NCBI RefSeq assembly: GCF_002950945.1
Contig: NZ_CP012673.1
Coordinates: 3,038,001-3,102,000, forward strand
DNA length: 64,000 nucleotides
DNA from: Sorangium cellulosum
GTDB lineage: Bacteria; Myxococcota_A; Polyangia; Polyangiales; Polyangiaceae
Direction: 5' to 3'
Part shown: positions 10,795-19,300 of the stretch, piece after piece
Position numbering within the stretch: the stretch's first letter is position 1
How the letters are laid out: each line of letters starts with the position of its first letter
Program-made: the position numbers and the translations under genes
The notes under the pieces: model-generated
Seen by the model: the letters and a program-made list of their open reading frames with translations, nothing else
Database searches by the model: none
Told to the model about the DNA's origin: nothing

Positions 10795-12075
10795 TCAGCG
10801 GGCGCGCGCGTGTGCATCGAGGCGCCGCTCGATGTGGGCGATCGCGGCGCCCACGCCGTCCTCGGCGCGGATCTTCCGGCCGAGCTCCTCGGCGCGCTGC
10901 CGCATGCCGGCGTCGGTCGTGGCGGCCTCGATCGCGGCCGCGAGCGCCTCGGTGGTGAGGCGCGGCCGCGGGATGGCGCGCGGGCCGACGCCGAGCTCCT
11001 CGACGCGTCGTCCCCAGAAGAGCTGGTCGGCGAGGTGCGGGACGACCACGGGGGGCCGGCCCGCGCGCAGGCACGCGGCCACGGTGCCGGCGCCGCCGTG
11101 GATCACCGCCGCGGCGACCCGCGGGTAGAGCCAGTCGTGCGGCGCGGCGTCGATCCGGAGGATCGTGTTCGGCAGCGCCGTGTCGCCGAGCGCCGCCCAG
11201 CCCGAGAGCAGCACCGCGCGCCGGCCGCTCCGCGCGACCGCGTCGACGAGGATCCGGGTGGTGGCCGCGGCGTCGTGCGACGTCATGCTGCCGAAGCCGA
11301 CGGCGATCGGCGGCTCACCCGCCGCGAGGAACCGCTCGAGGGCCTCGGGCGGCCGGTATCCACCCTGGCCCTCGTCGAGGAACCAGTAGCCCGTCGTGTG
11401 GAAGGTGGGCGGCCAGTCCCCCGGGTGCGGCACGACGTGGGCGCTGTAGCCGTGGACGACCAGCGTGCGCCGCAGCGCGGCCATGTACGCGCGCCGGCGC
11501 TGCGGCGCGAGGCCGAGCCGCCGCCGGACGTCGTTCGTCACGCCGCCGTACCAGCGCCACACCGTCGGCTCGACGAAGAGCTTGCCGAAGAGGAGGTTGA
11601 GCACGCTGTCGCGGCGCGGGACCGGCGCGGCGAGCGCGGTCGGGCCGTGGCGTGTGGCCAGGATCGAGGGCTGGAGCGGCATGCTGACCTGCGTCGCGCC
11701 GGAGGCCTCGGCGATGGACGCCGCGTACGTGTCCGAGGTGAAGCTGCTCAGGATGAGCTCGGCGCCCTCGCACGCGCGCAGGGCGTCGTCGACCATCGCG
11801 GCGCCGAAGCGCCCGATGATCCGCTGGAGGACCCGCGACTGGACGAGCGGGTTCGTGCCGCGCGACACCCACTGCTTGCCGAGATCGCTCTCCATGATGT
11901 CGACCGAGTCGACGCTCGCCGGGATCGCCGTGAGCCCGTGCTCCGCGATCCACGGGGCGAAGCTCTTGCCCGCGAGGACGCGGACGTCGTGCCCGCGCCC
12001 CGCGAGCGCCTTGCCGAGCGCGATGGCGGGCTGGACGTCCCCCCGGCTGCCGAGGGCGAGGACGGTGGTCTTCAT
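10795..12075 (-). CDS. UGT-type glycosyltransferase (GT1/GT28-like)
   Basis: A 426-residue GT-B enzyme. The N-terminal Rossmann half opens with LALGSRGDVQPAIALG, the motif of sterol and macrolide glycosyltransferases, and the C-terminal nucleotide-sugar site reads VIHGGAGTVAACLRAGRPPVVVPH with the His at residue 326, followed by DQLFWGRRVEELG. These enzymes move a sugar from a UDP or TDP donor to a small hydrophobic acceptor. Start is ATG 12075, 8 bases after the OmpA-like gene's stop, so they share a transcript. The P450 downstream fits a tailoring role, but no biosynthetic core is in view. Confidence 0.9.
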   Translation of the reverse strand: MKTTVLALGSRGDVQPAIALGKALAGRGHDVRVLAGKSFAPWIAEHGLTAIPASVDSVDIMESDLGKQWVSRGTNPLVQSRVLQRIIGRFGAAMVDDALRACEGAELILSSFTSDTYAASIAEASGATQVSMPLQPSILATRHGPTALAAPVPRRDSVLNLLFGKLFVEPTVWRWYGGVTNDVRRRLGLAPQRRRAYMAALRRTLVVHGYSAHVVPHPGDWPPTFHTTGYWFLDEGQGGYRPPEALERFLAAGEPPIAVGFGSMTSHDAAATTRILVDAVARSGRRAVLLSGWAALGDTALPNTILRIDAAPHDWLYPRVAAAVIHGGAGTVAACLRAGRPPVVVPHLADQLFWGRRVEELGVGPRAIPRPRLTTEALAAAIEAATTDAGMRQRAEELGRKIRAEDGVGAAIAHIERRLDAHARAR

Positions 12076-12083
12076 GGGCCGGC

Positions 12084-12872
12084 TCAGGGCGCCTTCCAGG
12101 ACGCCGTGTTCGACGCGAGCCGCGGCGGCTCCACCGAGAGGATGTAGTCGACGCGGCGGTTGCGCGGCTCGTCGACCTCGTCCGCGGTGGTCACGATCGG
12201 CGCCGACTCGCCGAGGCCCTCGTAGGCGACCGGCAGCGTGAGCCCGCGCCCCTTGAACCACGCGGCGATCGCGCGGGCGCGCCGGCGCGAGAGGCCGAGG
12301 TTGTGCTCGACGCTGCCGACCGTGTCCGTGTGACCGACGATGAACAGCGTGATCTTGCCGAGCTCCGCGCTCTTCGCGGCGACCTCCGAGATCCGCCGGA
12401 GGCTCGCCTCCAGCTTGGGCACCTCGGACGACCGGATGACATCGGAGTTGGTCTCGAACTGCACTTCCTCGTGCGGGATGGTGACGTTCCACGGGATGAG
12501 CGCGATCCCGGCCCAGTAGCCCTTGGTGTCGTGGCCGTACACCTCGATCCGCGCGACGGGCTCCTCGCCTGTGGCCGGCCAGGTCACGACGAGCGGCGTG
12601 CCGGCGGCGGCCCCGTTGAACGGCTTCTCCTCCTCGGCCAGGACGGCGCCTGACTGGCCGAGGACCTTGATGCGGATCTTGGCGGCGGCGCGCGACAGCT
12701 TGACCTCGAGCGTCCGGCCCTTGAGGTCGACCTTGGATCGGTCGATGGTCACCTCCAGTGCGGGCGGCCTGGCCTGGCCGTCCTGCGCCGGGGCCGGCGC
12801 CGGGGTGTCGCCGCGCGCGGCAAGAGGGGCGAGCAGGGAAGCGGCAAGGAGCAGGGCCGGGGCGTGGCGCAT
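12084..12872 (-). CDS. OmpA/MotB-like outer membrane protein
   Basis: A 262-residue exported protein: signal peptide at 1-20 (HAPALLLAASLLAPLAARG, cut near ARG-DTP), a short Pro/Ala linker, a beta-rich middle domain, then a C-terminal OmpA-like peptidoglycan-binding domain from about residue 135, with VQFETNSDVI, LFIVGHTDTVGS, LGLSRRRARAIAAWF and a terminal EPRNRRVDYIL motif. Such proteins tie the outer membrane to peptidoglycan. I chose ATG 12872 because GAGG lies 7 bases upstream; an ATG at 12884 adds only four residues. It is divergent from sdaA and heads the leftward glycosyltransferase-P450-phosphoesterase set. Confidence 0.85.
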   Translation of the reverse strand: MRHAPALLLAASLLAPLAARGDTPAPAPAQDGQARPPALEVTIDRSKVDLKGRTLEVKLSRAAAKIRIKVLGQSGAVLAEEEKPFNGAAAGTPLVVTWPATGEEPVARIEVYGHDTKGYWAGIALIPWNVTIPHEEVQFETNSDVIRSSEVPKLEASLRRISEVAAKSAELGKITLFIVGHTDTVGSVEHNLGLSRRRARAIAAWFKGRGLTLPVAYEGLGESAPIVTTADEVDEPRNRRVDYILSVEPPRLASNTASWKAP

Positions 12873-13031
12873 GGGAGTCCTCATCTCGGCAGACGGTGAG
12901 GGAAGTGAGAAGGCGTGGCCGAGTATACCACCGGAAAGCCCGGCGCGGTGGTGGCGGTCGCCGGCGCGATCCCGTAGTGTCGATGCGCGTCGAGAGGCCA
13001 TCCGGCGAGAATTCCCGGCGTCCCAGGGTAC

Positions 13032-14444
13032 ATGGCTGTCACCATTTTCGACCTCTTCAAGATCGGCATCGGCCCGAGCAGCTCGCATACGGTCGGCCCC
13101 ATGCGTGCGGCGCGTCTGTTCGCGGTGGACCTCGAGGAGGCGGGGTTGCTCGGCCGCGCTGCGGCGGTGAAGGTGGAGCTGTTCGGCTCGCTGGGGGCGA
13201 CGGGCCGCGGGCACGGGAGTGACAAGGCGGTGATCCTGGGTCTCATGGGCGAGACGCCGGACGCGGTCGACGTCGAGCGCGCGGGCGGGGTCGTCGACGG
13301 CGTGCGGAAGAGCGGCCGGCTCTCCCTGCTTGGTCGGCACGAGATCGGCTTCGAGGTGAAAGGGCACCTCTCGTTCCTGCACCGGAGTCTGCCGTTTCAT
13401 CCGAACGGCATGCGCTTCACGGCGCTCGATCAGGACGGCGCGCCGCTGCGCGTGCGTGTGTATTACTCGGTGGGCGGCGGTTTCGTGGTGAACGAGGCGG
13501 CGGCGAGGGGCGAGAGCCCTGTCGCGGAGGACACGACGCCGCTCCCGTATCCGTTCCACAGCGCGGCGGAGCTGCTCGCGGCGTGTGCGGCGAACGGCCT
13601 CTCGATCAGCCAGGTCATGCTGGAGAACGAGAAGGTTTTCCGCCCGGAGGCGGAGACCCGTGCGGGCCTGCTCCGGATCTGGGATGTGATGCAGGACTGC
13701 GTGCGGCGCGGCTACCGGGGAGAGGGGGTGTTGCCGGGGGGTCTCAAGGTGGCGCGCCGCGCCCCCGCGTTGCACCGCAAGCTGCTCGAGAGCCCCGAGG
13801 CGGGCCTGCGGGACCCGCTCACCGCGATGGACTGGGTGAGCCTGTATGCGCTCGCGGTGAGCGAGGAGAACGCCGCCGGCGGCCGCGTGGTGACCGCGCC
13901 GACCAACGGCGCGGCGGGCATCATCCCGGCGGTCCTGCATTATTACCGGCGGTTCGTGCCGACGTCGACGGACGAGGGGGTGATCCGGTTCCTGCTCACG
14001 GCGGGCGCGATCGGCCTGCTTTACAAGGAGAACGCGTCGATCAGCGGCGCGGAGGTGGGGTGTCAGGGCGAGGTGGGCTCCGCGTGTTCGATGGCGGCTG
14101 GCGCGCTGGCGGAGGGGCTCGGCGGGACGCCGGCGCAGGTTGAGAACGCCGCGGAGATCGCGATGGAGCACAACCTGGGGCTGACGTGTGATCCGGTGGG
14201 GGGGCTCGTTCAGGTACCGTGTATCGAGCGGAATGCGATGGCGGCGATCAAGGCGATCAGCGCGGCGCGGATGGCGTTGCACGGGGATGGGGCCCATTTC
14301 GTGAGCCTGGATAAGGTCATCAAGACGATGCGGGATACGGGGGCGGATATGGAGTCGAAGTACAAGGAGACGGCGCGGGGGGGGCTCGCGGTGAATGTGA
14401 TCGAGGTTCCGGTGGAGGTCGGGGTTCACCTGCCGGAATGTTAG
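13032..14444 (+). CDS. sdaA: L-serine dehydratase (L-serine ammonia-lyase)
   Basis: A single-chain iron-sulfur enzyme that converts L-serine to pyruvate and ammonia. The 470-residue length is close to the E. coli enzymes (about 455). The start contains [16 protein letters not shown], the beta-domain serine-binding motif. The alpha domain contains [17 protein letters not shown] and the Cys residues of the 4Fe-4S cluster in [15 protein letters not shown] and [19 protein letters not shown]. No neighbour belongs to serine metabolism. A large inverted repeat begins 40 bases after the stop codon and could affect transcription termination. Confidence 0.96.
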   Translation: MAVTIFDLFKIGIGPSSSHTVGPMRAARLFAVDLEEAGLLGRAAAVKVELFGSLGATGRGHGSDKAVILGLMGETPDAVDVERAGGVVDGVRKSGRLSLLGRHEIGFEVKGHLSFLHRSLPFHPNGMRFTALDQDGAPLRVRVYYSVGGGFVVNEAAARGESPVAEDTTPLPYPFHSAAELLAACAANGLSISQVMLENEKVFRPEAETRAGLLRIWDVMQDCVRRGYRGEGVLPGGLKVARRAPALHRKLLESPEAGLRDPLTAMDWVSLYALAVSEENAAGGRVVTAPTNGAAGIIPAVLHYYRRFVPTSTDEGVIRFLLTAGAIGLLYKENASISGAEVGCQGEVGSACSMAAGALAEGLGGTPAQVENAAEIAMEHNLGLTCDPVGGLVQVPCIERNAMAAIKAISAARMALHGDGAHFVSLDKVIKTMRDTGADMESKYKETARGGLAVNVIEVPVEVGVHLPEC

Positions 14445-14483
14445 AGCTGGCGGGAAGCCGCCGGAACACAGCGGAATGCCCCC

Positions 14484-14773
14484 CGTCTCTCGTCTTTCGT
14501 CTCTCGTCTTTCGTCTCTCGTCTTTCGTCTCTCGTCTCTCGTCTCTCGTCTCTCGTCTCTCGTCTCTCGTCTCTCGTCTCTCGTCTCTCGTGAACGTCCT
14601 TCGTGAACGTGAACGTGAACGATTGTCTCAGATCCCGCTCCCCAGCGACATGTCCTGGTGAGCATGGCAACGATCAAGCGTTCACGTTCACGTTCACGAG
14701 AGACGTTCACGAGAGACGAGAGACGTTCACGAGAGACGAAAGACGAGAGACGAAAGACGAGAGACGAAAGACG
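14484..14773. repeat. Large imperfect inverted repeat built of 6- and 7-base units
   Basis: The left arm (14484-14588) is 15 tandem 7-mers, CGTCTCT alternating at first with CGTCTTT, followed to 14625 by CGTGAA 6-mers and one variant unit. After a 49-base loop (14626-14674) the right arm (14675-14773) has the complementary units in mirrored order: three TTCACG, a 7-mer, another TTCACG, then mixed AGAGACG, TTCACG and AAAGACG units ending in a regular AGAGACG/AAAGACG alternation. The arms can pair over about 100 bp. The open frames crossing it encode only Arg/Asp/Glu/Thr repeats and are not genes. It lies between sdaA and the hydrolase. Confidence 0.95.
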
Positions 14774-15244
14774 AGGAACCGCGGCGGCGGTGCCGGCGAG
14801 CCTCACGAACCCCCGGCGGCCGCGAACCCCGCGAGGGGCTTGCATCGCCCCCGCTCTGGATCGACCATCTGGCCTGACACCCCCCGCCCCGCGCCGGCCA
14901 GCGCCATCGAAATTTTACCGCCGCGCCGTTCTCTGCGGGTCCGGTTTCCGCGGTAGCACAGCGGAAATACAGAGGAAGCGCGCCGTGTGACATCGAGTTG
15001 CCGCGCTCTCGCGCGTGGTGATGCGGTGTCGGAGATCTGGTTACTTTTTCATTGTTAACAGGATTTACCCGCTTGCGACCGAGTGGGGATCGTGAGCAGT
15101 CTACGCGGTGGCGCGCTCGCTTGCAGTCGTCACTTCCGACCTGTGAGCGGTCGCGCCGAGATGCTTCCTTTTAGCCGTAGCCGCGCCTTGTGTTCCGGGG
15201 TTCGACCCCCGTGTGCGCGCGGCCAGCAGTGGAGATCGATCGCC
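14774..15244. other. Non-coding gap between inverted repeat and hydrolase gene
   Basis: No convincing gene. The stretch is GC-rich up to about 15000; then comes an AT-richer island at 15039-15066 (TTACTTTTTC followed by ATTGTTAACA), the most promoter-like composition upstream of the hydrolase. I could not identify a -35/-10 pair with good spacing there. Around 15194-15212 a GGGGTTCGACCCCC element imitates a tRNA T-arm but has no matching tRNA body. A rightward frame beginning at 15083 runs into the hydrolase but lacks protein-like character before 15245. Confidence 0.5.
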
Positions 15245-16216
15245 ATGACCGATAAGAAGACAGCACCCTCGCCGTCCACCACGCCTCCCACGCGCCGTCA
15301 GGTGCTGAAGCACGCCGTGGGCGTCGGCGCGGGGCTCGCGACGGCGCACCTCCTCGGGGGGGAGGCGTCCGCGGCGCCGCGCGTCCGATCCAGGTCGTTC
15401 ACGACGAGCGACGGGGTCACGCTGAACTACCTGGAGGCGGGGCGAGGCAAGCCCCTGCTCCTCCTGCCGGGGTGGTCGCAGTCGGCGGCCCTCTACGAGT
15501 CTCAGATCCGCGCCTTCGCCAGGCACTACCACGTCTTCGTGCTGGACTGGCGCGGGCACGGCGAGTCGGACAAACCCGCGCACGGCTACCGCATGGCGCG
15601 GTTCAGCCGGGATCTCTACGAGTTCCTCCGCGGCCTCGGGCTCAAGAACGTCACCGCCCTCGGCCACTCGATGGGCTGCGGCACGCTCTACAGCTACTGG
15701 AGCAACTACGGCGGTCGCTTCCTGGACCGCTTGATCCTCGTCGACGTCGGCCCGGCGATGACGGTCTGGCCCGACTGGTCCGAGGAGGAGCGGATCGAGG
15801 CGGGGGCCCTGTTCACCCCGGAGGCGCTCTACACCACGGCCGCCGCGCTGCGCGGGCCCGACGGGATCGCCACGACGCAGGGCCTCGTGGCCAGCCTCTT
15901 CAGCCCGGATTACCCGGCGGATCGGCTCGCCGCCGTCGTCGAGGAGAACCTGAAGCTCCCTCGCGAGTACGCCGCCAAGCTGCTCGTGGACCAGGCCGCG
16001 CAGGACTGGAGGGACACGATCCCGCTCATCGACGTGCCGGCGCTCGTCATCGGCGGGGAGGCGAGCATCTTCAGCCCCATCTCCCAGGAGTGGGTCGCCG
16101 ACAACATCCCCGGGGCCGACCTCATCCTCTTCGGTGCTTCGGAGGGGGGCAGCCACTTCATGTTCCTGGAGAACCCCGAGAAGTTCAACGAGGATGTCCT
16201 CGGCTGGCTCGGTTGA
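15245..16216 (+). CDS. Exported alpha/beta hydrolase with Tat-like signal
   Basis: A 323-residue alpha/beta hydrolase. The N-terminus carries a twin-arginine signal (TRRQVLKHAVGVGAGLA, RR at 17-18) ending near EASA-APR, implying export of a folded enzyme. The core shows LLLLPGWSQSAALYE (oxyanion region), DWRGHGESDKP, the nucleophile elbow GHSMG with Ser142, and a late His in GGSHFMF. The acid position reads IGGEASIF, so Glu may replace the usual Asp. It resembles haloperoxidase- and C-C hydrolase-type enzymes; the substrate is unknown. I start at ATG 15245 because the signal begins there; a longer frame from 15083 adds 54 non-conserved residues. Confidence 0.85.
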   Translation: MTDKKTAPSPSTTPPTRRQVLKHAVGVGAGLATAHLLGGEASAAPRVRSRSFTTSDGVTLNYLEAGRGKPLLLLPGWSQSAALYESQIRAFARHYHVFVLDWRGHGESDKPAHGYRMARFSRDLYEFLRGLGLKNVTALGHSMGCGTLYSYWSNYGGRFLDRLILVDVGPAMTVWPDWSEEERIEAGALFTPEALYTTAAALRGPDGIATTQGLVASLFSPDYPADRLAAVVEENLKLPREYAAKLLVDQAAQDWRDTIPLIDVPALVIGGEASIFSPISQEWVADNIPGADLILFGASEGGSHFMFLENPEKFNEDVLGWLG

Positions 16217-16372
16217 GCTCCGCTCCCCTCGTCCCATGACGTGAGCGCCTGCCCGGCCTCGCAGGGGCAAACGCTCGAGAGCGGGCGCCCGCTCGGCGCT
16301 CGCCGCGCTGCGTCCCGATTCCGGTGACGACCCGGCGCCGGGAGGGCGGCGGGACATTATACGATCGCCACG

Positions 16373-19300
16373 ATGAGCGCTGAGCACGCCGCTGCGGACG
16401 CCGCGTTCCTGAGCCGGTATGAGCTCGTCTCGCTGCTGGCCAAGGATCGCTCCGCCGAGCTCTACAAGGCGCGCCAGCGCGCCACCGGGCAGCTGGTCGC
16501 CGTCAGGATGATGCCCGTGGACGGCGCGGGGCGCCGCGAGGACCTCGCGCGGCGGCGCGGAGCGCGCCTCCGGCGCTCGGTGCGCCTCTGCGCGCGGCTC
16601 CACCACCCCAACATCGTCCGGCTCATCGACGCAGGGCAGACCGAGCAGGGCCAGCTCTACACGGTCTTCGAGCTGGTGCCCGGGCAGAACCTTTCCGAGC
16701 TCCTGGCGGACGAGGGGGCCCTCGGGCCGCAGGAGGCACGCCACCTCATGCTCCAGGTCCTCGACGCGCTCGGCTGCGCGCACGGCCTGGGCGTAGTCCA
16801 CGGGGAGATGTGCCCCGCGGCCGTCGTGGTCGTGCCCACGGGGGCGCGGAGGAACGCGCTGGTGATCGGCTTCTGCAGCGGCGTGGTCGCCGCGGGCGTG
16901 CGGGAGGACGGCGAGGCGGCGCCCGGCTCCGGCGAAAGGCCCCTCGGCGCGCCCGTTTACGCGGCGCCGGAGCAGCTCCGCGGGTTCCCGCCGACGGCGC
17001 GCTCGGATCTGTACTCCTGGGCGCTCGTGTTCCTCGAGTGCCTCACGGGCAAACCCGCCGTCACCCGTAGATCCCTGGCGTCAGGCGCGCTCGAGCAGGC
17101 GAGCGCCGGCGCGATCCGGATCCCCGCCGCGCTCCGCGATCACCCGCTCGGCGCGCTCCTCCGGCGGGCCACGCAGGCGGACATCGCGGCGCGCTCCGTC
17201 ACGGCCGACGGGCTCCTGCGCGAGCTCGACGCGTGCAGCGTCGACGGCTTGAGCCGCGGCGCGCTGACACACCCGGACGACGCGCCGGCAGGCGAGGGAA
17301 GAGCGGAGACGGGCCGGCCCACGGCGCGCGCGGGAGCGCGAGGCTCCGCGGCCGCGACGCCCGAGGCGCCCGGCGGGCTCGCGCGGGGCTCCGCGGCCGC
17401 GACGCCCGAGGCGTCCGGCGAGCTCGCGCGGGGCTCCGCGGCCACGACGCTCGAGGCGCCGGCGACGCGCGCCATCGAGGCAGAGCGGCGGCCGCTGACG
17501 GCGGTCTGCTGCGCGTTGACACTCGCGGGGCCGGGGCTCGCGGCCGTGGACGTCGACGAGGTCGACGAGCTCTTCGGCGAGCTGCTGGAGCTCTGCGACG
17601 AGGTCGCGCGGCGGCACGGCGGGCGCCTCGAATGCGCGCTCGGCGATCAGGTGCTGCTGCACTTCGGCTACCCGGCGGCGCACGAGGACGACGCCCGGCG
17701 CGGCGCCCGCGCGGCGCTCGAGATCGCGGCCGAGATCCGCGCGCGGAGCGCCCGCCTGGAGGCGGAGCGCGGGATCTCCGTCGCGCTCCGCGCGGGCATC
17801 CACACGGGCCTCGTGGTCGCTCGCGAGGGCCAGCAGCACGTCCAGCACCTCGGGGTGACGCTGCAGACGGCCGCGCGCCTGAGCGCGGCTGCGGCGCCGG
17901 GCGCCGTCGTCGTCAGCGGAGAGACCCACCAGATCCTCCGCGGCGTCTTCGATTGCGAGGAGACGAGGGCGTGCGTCGGCCTGGAAGGCACCGGCGCGGC
18001 CAGGGTCTACCGGCTGAACGACGAGCTTCCCGCGCCGGACCGGACCGGCTCCGGCGAGGACATGGCGCCGCTGTTCGGGCGGGAGCTGGAGATCGACCTG
18101 CTGATCCAGCGCTGGGGCCAGGCGAGGCAGGGGACGGGGCAGAGCGTGCTCGTGACCGGCGGGCCGGGGATCGGCAAGTCCCGGCTCGCGCTGGAGCTCG
18201 TGCGCAGGCTGCGGCGCGAGGCGCACGCCTGCCTGGAGTGCCGCTGCTCGAGCGACCGCCGGAAGAGCGCGCTCCACCCGATCGTGGATCTGCTCGAGCG
18301 CCTCGTCGGGATCGGCCCCGACGAGCGCTCCAGGGACAACCTCGACGCGCTCGAGGCGCTGCTCTCCCGGTACCACTTCCGCCTCGAAGAGACGGTGCCG
18401 CTGCTGGCGGCGCTGCTGTCCATCCCGCTCTCGGATCGGTACACGCCGGCCGCGGATCCGCCGCTGCGGCAGCGGCGGCAGACGTTCGAGACGCTGCTCT
18501 CCCTCGTGTTCGAGATGGCGGAGGAGCGGCCGATGCTGCTCCTCGTCGAGGACCTGCACTGGGCGGACGCCGCCACCCTCGAGTGGCTCGGCGCGCTCGT
18601 GGGGGAGGTGCCCTCGGCGCGGGTGCTGGCGCTCCTCGTGGCGCGGCCCGAGTTCGCTCCCCCCTGGGCGACGTCGGGCATGCTGCAGATCCAGCTCGGC
18701 CGGCTCGACCGGGCGCACGTCCAGCGGATGGTCGAGCAGATCGCCGGCGGCCGGGCGCTGCCCGCGGCCGTGCTGGAGCAGATCGTGCGCCGGGCCGACG
18801 GCGTGCCGCTCCACGTCGAGGAGCTGACCCGGATGGTGCTCGAGTCGGGGACCCTGCGGGAGGAGGCAGGGCGCTACGTGCTGTCGGCGCCGCTCTCGGA
18901 GATCGCGATCCCGACGTCGCTGCGGGCGCTCCTGGCGGCCCGCCTCGATCGGCTGGGCAGGGCCAAGGAGACGGCGCAGATCGCGGCCGTGCTCGGCCGG
19001 GAGTTCACCTGCGAGCTGCTCGCCGCGGTGAGCCAGGGCGGCGAGAGCGCGGTGAGAGAGGATCTGGACGTGCTGATCGCCGCGGACCTCATCCACGGCA
19101 AGCCGCGGGCGAGCGGCACCCTCTACACGTTCAAGCACGTGCTGCTCCGGGACGCGGCGTACGAGTCGCTCCCGCGGCGGGCGCAGCGATGGGTGCACGC
19201 CCGCGTCGCCAGGGCGCTCGAGGAGAGCTTCCCGGAGATCGTCGAGGCGCGGCCGGAGCTGCTCGCGCGCCACTGGGCGGCCGCGGGACAGAAGCCGAAG

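Noticed and set aside
12873..14429. Leftward extension of the OmpA-like gene by more than 500 codons through sdaA
   Set aside because: The extension is the His/Arg-rich shadow of sdaA; the signal peptide and ribosome site place the start at 12872.
14476..14993. Open frames encoding Arg-Asp-Glu-Thr repeats across the inverted repeat
   Set aside because: Their sequence is only a translation of the 6/7-base units, they exist on both strands, and none has a ribosome site or a domain.
15190..15215. tRNA-like T-arm element (GGGGTTCGACCCCC)
   Set aside because: The loop is one base short when the stem is paired, and no D-arm, anticodon arm or acceptor stem can be drawn upstream.
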